The notes under the pieces: generated by a model | Databases searched by the model: none | Told to the model about the DNA's origin: nothing | Seen by the model: the letters and a program-made list of their open reading frames with translations, nothing else | From: Pseudomonadota bacterium | GTDB lineage: Bacteria; Pseudomonadota; Gammaproteobacteria; Acidiferrobacterales; Acidiferrobacteraceae | Direction of reading: 5' to 3' | Length of the DNA stretch: 64,000 bases | Assembly (NCBI GenBank): GCA_021795715.1 | Contig: JAJYPD010000006.1 | Span: 1-64,000 of the forward strand | Made by a program: the position numbers and the translations under genes | Part shown: piece by piece, positions 8,125 to 16,581 of the stretch | Layout of the letters: every line of letters begins with the position of its first letter | Position numbering within the stretch: the first letter of the stretch is position 1

Positions 8125-9254
8125 TGGCGGCGTGGGTGCTTGCGTGGATTGGCGGGCTCCTGCTCGGGGGCGCGCTGACGGTCCTCGCCGCAGATCTCGT
8201 CGCCGTACGGGTCTGGCGGGTGGCGCCATCTGTCTTGGAATCCGGGCCGCCGGTGTCGATCCTAAAGCCCCTCTACGGCCTGGAGCCGGATCTGTACGAG
8301 ATCCTGCGCACGTTTTGTGTGCAGGACTATCCCTGTTATGAGGTCGTGTTTGGCATCCAGGATGCCAAAGATCCGGCGGGCGCCGTCGTGCGGCGCCTGC
8401 AGGCCGAATTTCCGGACAGGGATCTCGTTTTGGTCGTCAATGACCGGCTGATCGGCAGCAACCGGAAGGTTTGCAACCTCGCGAACATTCTTGAGCGGGC
8501 CCGCTACGGCCGCCTGGTGCTGGCGGACGCGGACATCTCGGTCGGCCCCGACTATGTGCGCACGGTGGCCGCGCCGTTGGCCGACGCGGGTGTCGGCATC
8601 GTCACCTGTCTGTACCGCGGTAACGCGCACGGAGGTGTCTGGTCGCGCCTGGGGTCACTTTTTATCCAGGACTGGTTTGTCCCCTCGGTGCTGCTCGCGC
8701 GGCTCCTTGGCCAGAGCGGGTTCGCCTTCGGCGCGACCATCGCCTTGCGCCGGGAGACCCTGGCGGCCATTGGCGGTTTCGAGGCGTTTGCCTCGCATCT
8801 GGCGGACGACTATGAAATTGGGGCACGCACGCGTGCGCTCGGCCTGCGCACGGTGCTGTCGCCTTATGTGGTGACGACCGCCGTGGCGGAGCCGACGTTC
8901 GCCGATCTCTGGGCCCATCAGTTGCGGTGGTTGCGCACCATCCGCCTCGTCAACCCCGCAGGCTACGCCGCGTCGGTGTTTTCGTTTGCGCTGCCGGTGG
9001 CCGCGATCGGTGGCGCCCTGGTCGGCAGCGCCTGGGCCTGGGCCTGTGTGTTTCTGGCGTTGGTGTTGCGCCTCATGTTACATTGGCGAGCCTGCAGGCG
9101 TCTTGGAGCGCACGCGCAGTGGGGTCTTTGGCCGGTGGCCGATCTTTTGCTGCTCGCGCTCTGGGTGGCGGGATTTCTAGGGCGGCGCGTACGGTGGCGC
9201 GACCAGCGGCTCGCCGTTGGCGCGAGTGGGAGCATAAAAGCGAGTAGGGAGTAG
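8124..9254 (+). CDS. hpnI: Hopanoid glycosyltransferase HpnI (GT21-like)
   Basis: HpnI transfers N-acetylglucosamine to bacteriohopanetetrol, the first step to the cyclitol ether head group. The 376-residue protein resembles ceramide glucosyltransferases. It has an N-terminal membrane anchor, PVSILKPLYGLEP, the D1-D2-D3 acid motifs (NDRLIGSN, LADADISVG, LADDYEIG) and the QLRWLR version of the (Q/R)xxRW motif, then C-terminal membrane segments. The ATG at 8124 overlaps the hpnA stop; a GTG lies immediately before it at 8121. hpnJ follows after 5 bases. Confidence 0.93.
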   Translation: MAAWVLAWIGGLLLGGALTVLAADLVAVRVWRVAPSVLESGPPVSILKPLYGLEPDLYEILRTFCVQDYPCYEVVFGIQDAKDPAGAVVRRLQAEFPDRDLVLVVNDRLIGSNRKVCNLANILERARYGRLVLADADISVGPDYVRTVAAPLADAGVGIVTCLYRGNAHGGVWSRLGSLFIQDWFVPSVLLARLLGQSGFAFGATIALRRETLAAIGGFEAFASHLADDYEIGARTRALGLRTVLSPYVVTTAVAEPTFADLWAHQLRWLRTIRLVNPAGYAASVFSFALPVAAIGGALVGSAWAWACVFLALVLRLMLHWRACRRLGAHAQWGLWPVADLLLLALWVAGFLGRRVRWRDQRLAVGASGSIKASRE

Positions 9255-9259
9255 CGTTC

Positions 9260-10684
9260 ATGATGAAAACCCTGTTTCTGCATCCTCCTTCTTTCGAAGG
9301 ATTCGATGGCGGCGCCGGATCTCGATACCAGGCCAAGCGGGAGATCAAATCCTTCTGGTATCCGACCTGGCTCGCACAGCCGGCGGCCCTCGTACCCGGC
9401 AGCAAGTTGATCGACGCGCCTGCCGCGGGCTTGAGCCTTGAGGACGTGCTGCCCACGGTCAAGGGCTACGAACTGGCCGTGCTGCACACCAGCACGCCGT
9501 CGTTTGCCTACGACGTCAAGGTGGCGGAAGCCTTGAAGCAGGCATACCCGCAGCTTGTGATCGGTTTCGTCGGCGCGAAAGTCGCGGTCGCGCCCGAAGA
9601 GTCCCTGCTGGCTTCACCGGCGATCGATTTCGTCGCCCGGGAAGACTTCGACTTCACGATCAAGGAGATCGCCGAGGGCCGGCCGTTTGCCTCGATCGAC
9701 GGTTTGACCTATCGCGGCGAGAAGGGTGAGGCCGTGAATACGCCGCACCGGTCGCCGATCGCCAACATGGACGACCTGCCGTTCGTCACGGAGGTCTACA
9801 AGCGCGATTTGCGTATCGAGGATTACTTCATCGGGTATCTGCAGCACCCGTATGTGTCGTTCTACACGGGCCGGGGCTGCAAGTCGCGCTGCACGTTCTG
9901 CCTGTGGCCGCAGACGGTCGGCGGGCATCGCTATCTGGTACGCAGCGCCGAGCATGTGGTCGAGGAGGTCAAGCTCATTCAGCGCTACTTCCCGCAGGTC
10001 AAGGAAGTCTTCTTCGACGACGACACGTTCACAGACAACATCCCGAGGGCGGAAGAGATTGCGCGCCAGCTTGGCAAGCTCGGCGTGACCTGGTCTTGCA
10101 ACGCCAAGGCGAACGTCCCCTACGACACCCTGAAAATCATGCGCGACAACGGCCTGCGGCTGTTGCTGGTGGGTTATGAGTCAGGCAACCAGAAGATCCT
10201 GAACAACGTAAAGAAGGGTCTGCGCGTCGACGTTGCCAAGCGCTTCGCCAAGGATTGCCACAAGCTCGGGGTTACCGTCCACGGGACGTTCATCCTGGGT
10301 CTGCCGGGCGAGACCCGCGAAACGATCGAAGAGACGATCCGTTTTGCGAAGGAAATCAATCCGCATACCATTCAGGTGTCGCTGGCCGCCCCCTATCCCG
10401 GTACGTTCCTGTACAACCAGGCCCTCGAGAACGGCTGGTTGCTGGCCGACGACACCACGCATCTTGTCAACGACCGCGGCGTGCAGACCAGCGCTTTGTC
10501 GTATCCGCACCTGAATCGCACGGAGATCTACGATTCGGTGGAAACCTTCTACAAGCAGTTCTATTTCCGTTCCGGCAAGGTCGCGGAGATGGTGGGCGAA
10601 ATGCTGCGCAGTCCGCAGATGATGCGGCGGCGCCTGCGGGAGGGCGTGGAATTCATGCGCTTTTTCAGGCAGCGGCAGGCTTGA
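9260..10684 (+). CDS. hpnJ: Hopanoid radical SAM protein HpnJ
   Basis: HpnJ is a B12-binding-type radical SAM enzyme that contracts the sugar ring of the glucosaminyl hopanoid to the cyclitol ether. The N-terminal third (residues 1-150) is a cobalamin-binding-like domain with HPPSFEGFDGGAGSRYQ. The cluster cysteines are C207, C211 and C214 (CKSRCTFC), followed by FFDDDTFTDN and ILGLPGET. The 474-residue length is usual. GGGAG at 9247-9251 is the ribosome binding site. The stop codon overlaps the TTG start of hpnK. Confidence 0.95.
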   Translation: MMKTLFLHPPSFEGFDGGAGSRYQAKREIKSFWYPTWLAQPAALVPGSKLIDAPAAGLSLEDVLPTVKGYELAVLHTSTPSFAYDVKVAEALKQAYPQLVIGFVGAKVAVAPEESLLASPAIDFVAREDFDFTIKEIAEGRPFASIDGLTYRGEKGEAVNTPHRSPIANMDDLPFVTEVYKRDLRIEDYFIGYLQHPYVSFYTGRGCKSRCTFCLWPQTVGGHRYLVRSAEHVVEEVKLIQRYFPQVKEVFFDDDTFTDNIPRAEEIARQLGKLGVTWSCNAKANVPYDTLKIMRDNGLRLLLVGYESGNQKILNNVKKGLRVDVAKRFAKDCHKLGVTVHGTFILGLPGETRETIEETIRFAKEINPHTIQVSLAAPYPGTFLYNQALENGWLLADDTTHLVNDRGVQTSALSYPHLNRTEIYDSVETFYKQFYFRSGKVAEMVGEMLRSPQMMRRRLREGVEFMRFFRQRQA

Positions 10685-11508
10685 AAGCGGCCCGACGGGT
10701 CATTACGACCGCTGACGACTTCGGTCTCAGTGTCGCTGTCAATGAAGCCGTCGAACGGGCGGCGCGCGAGGGCGTGCTGACGGGCGCGAGCCTTATGGTT
10801 GGCGAGGCGGCGGCGGATGATGCCGTGCGGCGGGCGCGGCGGCTGCCGGACCTGCGTGTCGGATTGCATGTCGTGGTGGCGGAGGGTACGCCTGTGCTGG
10901 CGCCTGCACGGATTCCCGACCTGTGTGATGCACAGGGGCGGCTCGACGGCCGGCTCGTGCGGGCCGGATTCCGCTTTTTCTTCCGTCCGCGCGCGGCGGC
11001 GCAGCTGCGTGCGGAAATCGAGGCGCAGTTTGCCGCGTTCGCGGATACGGGCCTTAGGCTCGATCACGTCAATGCCCACAAGCACATGCATTTGCATCCC
11101 ACCGTCTTGAGTCTCATCATCGCCATCGGCAGACGCTACGGGATGCGGGCGGTGCGGTTGCCGTTCGAGCCGCGGGTGCTGGCCGGTCCGCTGCCTTTGC
11201 GCCAGAAACTGACGGGTGCGAGCGGGTCGGCGGTCATGGGGCCCTGGGTGGCGTTGATGCGCCGGCGGTTGCAGCGGGCGGGTTTGCGGCATAACGATTA
11301 TGTGTTCGGACTGCGCAAGTCCGGCGCGGTCGAAGAGGGGGAGGTCGTCGGCGCGATGACGCGATTGCCTGCCGGAATCAGCGAGGTCTATTTTCATCCC
11401 TCAACCGACCCGGCGGGCCGGGGCGAACTCGCCGCGCTGTTGAGCCCGCGGGTGCGTGCGGCCCTCGAGCAGGGCGGCGTGGAACGGGTGAGTTTTGGCG
11501 AACTCTAG
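10681..11508 (+). CDS. hpnK: Hopanoid deacetylase HpnK (YdjC/ChbG family)
   Basis: HpnK removes the acetyl group from the N-acetylglucosaminyl hopanoid made by HpnI. The 275-residue protein starts with the family signature TTADDFGLS (metal-binding aspartates), then GLHVVVAEGTPV, and the metal-binding histidines in HVNAHKHMHLHP. An EVYFHPSTD motif follows near the C-terminus. The start is a TTG at 10681 that overlaps the hpnJ stop in the arrangement TTGA; the homologous N-terminus begins right there and no ATG is available. Expression therefore seems coupled to hpnJ. Confidence 0.92.
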   Translation: MKAARRVITTADDFGLSVAVNEAVERAAREGVLTGASLMVGEAAADDAVRRARRLPDLRVGLHVVVAEGTPVLAPARIPDLCDAQGRLDGRLVRAGFRFFFRPRAAAQLRAEIEAQFAAFADTGLRLDHVNAHKHMHLHPTVLSLIIAIGRRYGMRAVRLPFEPRVLAGPLPLRQKLTGASGSAVMGPWVALMRRRLQRAGLRHNDYVFGLRKSGAVEEGEVVGAMTRLPAGISEVYFHPSTDPAGRGELAALLSPRVRAALEQGGVERVSFGEL

Positions 11509-11520
11509 GTAAGCGGGCCA

Positions 11521-14184
11521 GTGGTGTTCTCAAAGGATAAGCGGGGCGGTGGCGGGGTCGGGCGGGTCGACCGTTTTTATTTCGGTTTCTTGATCGGTCT
11601 TGCCGAGTACTCGAGGCGGCGCGCGTGGTGGGTGCTTCTCGCGGCGCTGGCAGTGAGCGGTCTTTCGCTCGCCTATACCATCACCCATTTCGCGATCAGT
11701 ACCAACACCGGCAAGATGCTGTCGGCTGATCTGCCATTCGAGCGTGCGCAAGGACGGTTCAACGCAGCCTTCCCGGGGCTCGACAAGACCTTGCTCGTGG
11801 TGGTGCGCAGTCCGTCACCGTCGCTTGCGCGGCAGAGCGCAGCCCGCCTTGCGGCATGGCTCAAGCGGCATGGCAAAGGCATCACCGGCCTCTATGAACC
11901 GGGTGCGGGCCCGTTCTTTGCCCGTGAGGGGCTGCTGTATCTGTCACCGAAGGCGTTGTGGACGCTGTCGGACCGCCTGTCGCGGGCCCAGCCGTTCATG
12001 GCGACGCTGGCGGCCCATCCCACTCTGCCGCAATTCAACGATCTTCTCATCAAGGCGCTGGCGGCCGACCGCACGCAGCGGCTGCCCGGCCTCGACCAGA
12101 TCCTCGCGGCCCTAAGCACCACCATCCAGGCGACCGGGCAAGGGCGGTTTGCGCTCATGCCTTGGGGTACCATCATGACGGGCAGTGTGCCGGTGGCAAC
12201 GGGCCATGCGGCGTTCCTCGAGGTCAAGCCGCGCTACGACTACAGCGGCGGGGCGCCGGTGCGGACGGCGCTTGCGAGCGTGCGGGAGGGCATCAAGGCG
12301 CTCGGGCTCACCGCGGCGCATGGCGTGCGCGTGCGCATCACGGGGGAAGCGGCCCTCGACAACGAGCAGGTGCAGACGGTTTCGCAGAGCGCGGGTCTGG
12401 CGACCACGCTGTCGTTTGGTTTGGTGCTCGTGTTTTTGCTGCTCGGACTGCGCAGTCCCGGTTTCGTCTTCGCCATCCTCCTGACGCTGTTTTGCGGACT
12501 CACCTGGACGGCGGCGTTTGCGTTGTTTGCGACAGGACCGCTTAATCTCATATCGGTCGCTTTTGCGGTCCTGTTCGTGGGGCTCGCCGTCGATTTCGGG
12601 ATCCAGTTTTCGTTCCGCTACCAGGAGGAACGGTTGAGTGCCGATCATGCCACCGCGCTCGGATCGACGGCGCGGCGCGTGGGCAATGCATTGAGTCTCG
12701 CCGCCGCGGCGGCGGCCATCAGCTTCTATTCGTTCGTACCGACGGACTACGCGGGCATCGTCGATCTGGGGATCATCTCGGGAACGAGCATGTTTTTTGC
12801 CCTGTTCGCCAATCTGAGTGTTTTGCCGGCGCTCCTTACCGTGCTCAATCCGCGATCGGCGGCGCAAGGGCCGAGCCCCTTGCGCGTGCTGCTTGCGCGC
12901 CTGCCGCTGCACCGCTATCCACGGGCGGTGATGGCCGCCGTCTGTGTGGTGATGGTGGCCTTGATTCCGGTGGTCTTGAGCGTGCACTTCGATTTCGATC
13001 CGATGCACCTGCAAAACAAGCGGAGCGAGGCGGTGCGCACGTTCGAGCAGCTGCTCAAGGAAGGCCGCATCTCGCCCTACCCGATCGACGTCCTGACTCC
13101 CAATCTGGCGGCGGCGCAGGCGCGCGCGGCACGGCTGCGCAAGCAGCCGACCGTGGGACGGGTGCTGACGCTGGCAAGCTATATTCCGAGCCACCAGAAC
13201 CAGAAGCTTGCGGTGCTTGCGCAGACGGCGCTGGTGGTGCCCCCCTTCGTGTTCGCCCCCGCGAACGCCCCGGAACCGACGACACGGGCCTTGCGTGTGT
13301 CGCTTGTGCGGCTGCAAGGGGCGCTTGCCACCTTCGCGCGCGGGGAGCCGGACCGGCGCCTCGCCGGTACGGCGCAGACGCTCACGCAAGCGATCGGCGA
13401 TTATGTTGCCCGCTTCGGCAAATCGCGCAAGGCGCTGATGACCCTGCAGCGGCGTATCATCGGCACGCTGCCCTGGCAATTGCGCGGACTGCAGACCGCC
13501 CTCAATGCGCGCCCCGTGACCGTCGCGACGCTGCCGGCCGATCTGCGCGATCGTTATGTAGCCGCCAACGGGGTGGCGCGTATCGAGGTGTTTTCATCGC
13601 TCAATCTGAATTCCAATGACAACATCCGCCGGTTCGTGCACAGCGTACAGAAGGTCGAGCCGGACGCGGTCGGGCCGCCTGTGCTGCTGGTCGAAGGCGG
13701 CGACGCGGTGGTGCAGGCGTTTCGCGAGGCGACCCTCATTTCGTTTGTGCTCATTACCGCGCTGCTGTTGCTGACCTTGCGCAGCTTGGCCGACGCGCTG
13801 ACCATTCTCATACCGTTGGGCATGGCGGCCATGGGGGCGGTGGCGGCCATGCGCATCGCCGGCATCTCGTTTAACCTGGCCAACATCATCGTCTTGCCGC
13901 TCTTGATCGGGTTGAGTGTCGCATTCAGCATCTATCTGGTCGTCCGCTGGCGCGCAGGCGTGCGGCCGTGGTTTCTGCTCGACACCAGCACGTCCGATGC
14001 GGTGGTGTTCAGCGCTTTGACAACGATGAGTTCCTTTGGCAGTCTTGCGGTCTCATCGAATCCCGGCATGGCCGTTTTAGGCGAGACGCTTTCTATTGCC
14101 ATGGCCAGCGCCCTGATCTCGATTCTGCTGGTGCTGCCGGCGCTCCTTGCGCTGCGCAAGCAGCCGGTCATCGACGGGACTTGA
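11521..14184 (+). CDS. hpnN: Hopanoid RND transporter HpnN
   Basis: HpnN is a monomeric-type RND (MmpL-like) permease required in other bacteria for moving hopanoids to the outer membrane. The 887-residue protein has TM1 near residues 38-58, a large periplasmic loop, a five-helix bundle around residues 297-450 containing AVLFVGLAVDFGIQFSFRYQEE (the proton-relay aspartate region), a second loop and a second five-helix bundle at the C-terminus. Two GTG codons are adjacent at 11521 and 11524, so the precise start is uncertain. The gene follows hpnK by 12 bases, in the same operon as hpnM and the mlaA-like gene. Confidence 0.93.
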   Translation: MVFSKDKRGGGGVGRVDRFYFGFLIGLAEYSRRRAWWVLLAALAVSGLSLAYTITHFAISTNTGKMLSADLPFERAQGRFNAAFPGLDKTLLVVVRSPSPSLARQSAARLAAWLKRHGKGITGLYEPGAGPFFAREGLLYLSPKALWTLSDRLSRAQPFMATLAAHPTLPQFNDLLIKALAADRTQRLPGLDQILAALSTTIQATGQGRFALMPWGTIMTGSVPVATGHAAFLEVKPRYDYSGGAPVRTALASVREGIKALGLTAAHGVRVRITGEAALDNEQVQTVSQSAGLATTLSFGLVLVFLLLGLRSPGFVFAILLTLFCGLTWTAAFALFATGPLNLISVAFAVLFVGLAVDFGIQFSFRYQEERLSADHATALGSTARRVGNALSLAAAAAAISFYSFVPTDYAGIVDLGIISGTSMFFALFANLSVLPALLTVLNPRSAAQGPSPLRVLLARLPLHRYPRAVMAAVCVVMVALIPVVLSVHFDFDPMHLQNKRSEAVRTFEQLLKEGRISPYPIDVLTPNLAAAQARAARLRKQPTVGRVLTLASYIPSHQNQKLAVLAQTALVVPPFVFAPANAPEPTTRALRVSLVRLQGALATFARGEPDRRLAGTAQTLTQAIGDYVARFGKSRKALMTLQRRIIGTLPWQLRGLQTALNARPVTVATLPADLRDRYVAANGVARIEVFSSLNLNSNDNIRRFVHSVQKVEPDAVGPPVLLVEGGDAVVQAFREATLISFVLITALLLLTLRSLADALTILIPLGMAAMGAVAAMRIAGISFNLANIIVLPLLIGLSVAFSIYLVVRWRAGVRPWFLLDTSTSDAVVFSALTTMSSFGSLAVSSNPGMAVLGETLSIAMASALISILLVLPALLALRKQPVIDGT

Positions 14185-14289
14185 CGGATGAACGGGCGCG
14201 TCACCGTCGGTGGGACCTGATACATGCAAGCAATCAAGACGCCAGACCACGAGGATGAACAAGACGCCCTCCCGCAGGGAGGCCGGCGC

Positions 14290-15297
14290 ATGCGTCCTGT
14301 GCTGACGGTTTTCGGCATCGGCGGACTTTTACTGACGGTTCATCTCATGTACGGGGCGTGGCCCGGTCTGACGGCGCTCGTGCACAGGGCCGGCATCGCG
14401 CTCGGTTGGGTCGTGCCGCTGCGCTTTGCCGCCCTCGGACTCGATGCGCGCGGCTGGTGGAGTCTGTTCCCGGAGCGGAGGGACGCGCCATCATGGTGGC
14501 GCTTGACGCTTCTTGCATTCGTTCGCGACGGCATCAACAATCTGTTGCCCGTCGTGCGTGTCGGCGGCGAGATGGTGGCGGTGCGCCTGCTCGGGCAAAG
14601 AGGGGTGCCGACGCCGCTTGCGGCGGCATCGATCGTCGTCGAGATCTCGGTCACGCTCGTTGTGCTGATCGTTCTCACATTCGCCGGTCTTGGCGCGCTG
14701 CTCGTGCGCATCGGGGCGGAACCGTTCGTCACGTCGATGCTGCTTGCCGCCATCCTCTCCGCGGTCATGGTGGGGGCGTTTCTGATGCTGCAGGTCCGTG
14801 TCGGGCTGGCCGGCGGCGTCGAACGGCTGCTTGCGCGCGTTTTGCGCCGCGAGGCGCGGACGCGGCCGGATGCGTTTGCGCATTTCGATCGCGATGTCCT
14901 TGCGATTTATGCGCGTTTCGGCGGTCTTTTGCGCTGCGCGGGTTGGCAGGTGATGGGGTTGGCCGGCGGCATGGCCGAAATGTGGTGGGTGCTGCGGCTT
15001 ATCCGGGTCCCGATCAGCATCGACGCGCTTTTCGTCCTCGAAAGCCTGATCCTGGCGCTGCAGAGCCTTTCCTTTGCGGTACCGGCGGCCCTTGGGGTGC
15101 AGGAGGGCGGATTCGTTCTCCTCGGATCGGCACTGGGACTTGGGCCGGATGTCTCACTGCTGCTCGCATTGGTGCGCCGTATGCGGCAGGTTGTGACCGG
15201 GTTGCCGGCTTTGGCCTTGTGGCGGTGGCAGGAGGCGCAGCCTGCGCGTCCGCAGGCCCTGGCGATGGCCGAGCCTGTGCCGCAACGGCGCGCCTAG
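14290..15297 (+). CDS. hpnL: HpnL membrane protein, first copy
   Basis: HpnL is a polytopic protein related to the flippase domain of lysyl-phosphatidylglycerol synthases and is found with hopanoid genes. The 335-residue product has about seven or eight membrane segments, the conserved FVRDGINNLLPVVRVGGE motif and the late PAALGVQEGGF motif. I use the ATG at 14290 because GGGAGG lies 7 bases upstream; an ATG at 14224 would add 22 charged, unconserved residues. A related copy lies at 19288-20322. A role in hopanoid translocation is inferred, not proven. Confidence 0.85.
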   Translation: MRPVLTVFGIGGLLLTVHLMYGAWPGLTALVHRAGIALGWVVPLRFAALGLDARGWWSLFPERRDAPSWWRLTLLAFVRDGINNLLPVVRVGGEMVAVRLLGQRGVPTPLAAASIVVEISVTLVVLIVLTFAGLGALLVRIGAEPFVTSMLLAAILSAVMVGAFLMLQVRVGLAGGVERLLARVLRREARTRPDAFAHFDRDVLAIYARFGGLLRCAGWQVMGLAGGMAEMWWVLRLIRVPISIDALFVLESLILALQSLSFAVPAALGVQEGGFVLLGSALGLGPDVSLLLALVRRMRQVVTGLPALALWRWQEAQPARPQALAMAEPVPQRRA

Positions 15298-15446
15298 GCC
15301 ATTGTGGCACGGCCGCAGGCGCGGTCCGATGTTCAAGGTCCGCAGGGTTTATGCTATGGTTGATAGCTGTCGCGGGAGTGCGCCGCACCCGAACGCAGGC
15401 GTAGGCAAGGTCCTCGTCGGCCACGGCGAAATATAATAAGGAGATT

Positions 15447-16544
15447 GTGCCCGACCGTATGGCGACCCGTAATGCCATTATTCCGGCAGCCCACTCTGTG
15501 CATAGGGATGGTGGGCGGACGGAGAGCGACGAACAGTTCCAGGCGCGCATGCTGCGGTTTGTGTCGCGTACGTTCGCGCTGACGATACCGCAGCTGCCCG
15601 ATGCCCTGCGCGAGGCCGTGGGCAACGGTTACCTGTTGTGCCGGATCGTCGACACCATCGAGGATGACGCGGTGATGCCGGCGGCGCAGAAGCGGGTCTT
15701 CTGCGAGAAGTTTACGGCGGTGGTCGAGGGCCGTGCCGATGCGGCGCAGTTTGCCGCCGAGCTCGGCGCAGCGCTTGGGCCGGCGACGCCGCCGGCGGAA
15801 CGGGATCTCGTCTTGGATACGCCGCGCGTGATCGCCATCATGAACGGGTTCAGGCCGGCACAGCAGGAAGCGCTGCGCATCTGCGTGGCGGTGATGGCCG
15901 AAGGCATGGCCGCCTTCCAGGAACGCAAGGATCCCGCCGGGGTGCCGACCCTGGCGGACATGGATCGTTACTGCTATTACGTGGCCGGCGTGGTGGGTGA
16001 GATGCTGACCCGCCTTTTCTGTGACTATTCCACCGAGATCGCCCGCCGGCGCGAGGAATTGATGCCGCTTGCCGTGTCCTTCGGCCAGGCGTTGCAGATG
16101 ACCAACATTCTAAAGGACATCTGGGAGGATCGGGAGCGGGGTGCCTGCTGGTTGCCGCGGGACGTGTTTGCGTCCCACGGTTTCGATCTGCGCGACCTGT
16201 CGGCTGATCGCCAGCATCCCGGTTTCGAGCAGGGACTTGCCGATCTGATCGGTGTGGCGCACGGCCACGTGCGCAACGCCCTGCGCTATACGTTGTTGCT
16301 GCCACCCCACGAGACAGGCTTGCGCAACTTCTGTCTGTGGGCGCTTGGTATGGCGATTTTGACGCTGCGCAAGATCAACAAGAACCGCAGTTTTGTCAGC
16401 GGCCGGCAGGTCAAGATCACGCGCCGGAGCGTGAAGGCCACTATCGCCATCAGCCAATGGACGGTTCGGAACGATCGTCTTTTGTGGCTGCTGTTTCGCA
16501 TGATCGGCGCCGGTGTACCCAGCACCGCCGTGCAGATCGGTTGA
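15447..16544 (+). CDS. Squalene synthase (farnesyl-diphosphate farnesyltransferase type)
   Basis: This 365-residue trans-isoprenyl diphosphate synthase condenses two farnesyl diphosphates to squalene, the substrate of Shc. The two Asp-rich motifs are D69-T-I-E-D73 and D224-I-W-E-D228. SRTFALTIPQLPDALREAV, YCYYVAGVVGEMLTRLF and the following GQALQMTNILKD resemble the one-enzyme (ERG9-like) squalene synthases rather than the HpnC/HpnD pair, and no hpnC, hpnD or hpnE is visible in the window. The GTG at 15447 is placed by AAGGAGA a few bases upstream; an ATG at 15459 is the alternative. The phylogenetic type is inferred from motifs. Confidence 0.88.
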   Translation: MPDRMATRNAIIPAAHSVHRDGGRTESDEQFQARMLRFVSRTFALTIPQLPDALREAVGNGYLLCRIVDTIEDDAVMPAAQKRVFCEKFTAVVEGRADAAQFAAELGAALGPATPPAERDLVLDTPRVIAIMNGFRPAQQEALRICVAVMAEGMAAFQERKDPAGVPTLADMDRYCYYVAGVVGEMLTRLFCDYSTEIARRREELMPLAVSFGQALQMTNILKDIWEDRERGACWLPRDVFASHGFDLRDLSADRQHPGFEQGLADLIGVAHGHVRNALRYTLLLPPHETGLRNFCLWALGMAILTLRKINKNRSFVSGRQVKITRRSVKATIAISQWTVRNDRLLWLLFRMIGAGVPSTAVQIG

Positions 16545-16581
16545 TTCATCAGGCGGAGTTTTTTGCGAGGGACGGGGGGAT

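Noticed and set aside
15432-15437. TATAAT directly before the squalene synthase start
   Set aside because: It overlaps the ribosome binding site, has no -35 at the right distance and would give transcription from inside the start codon region.
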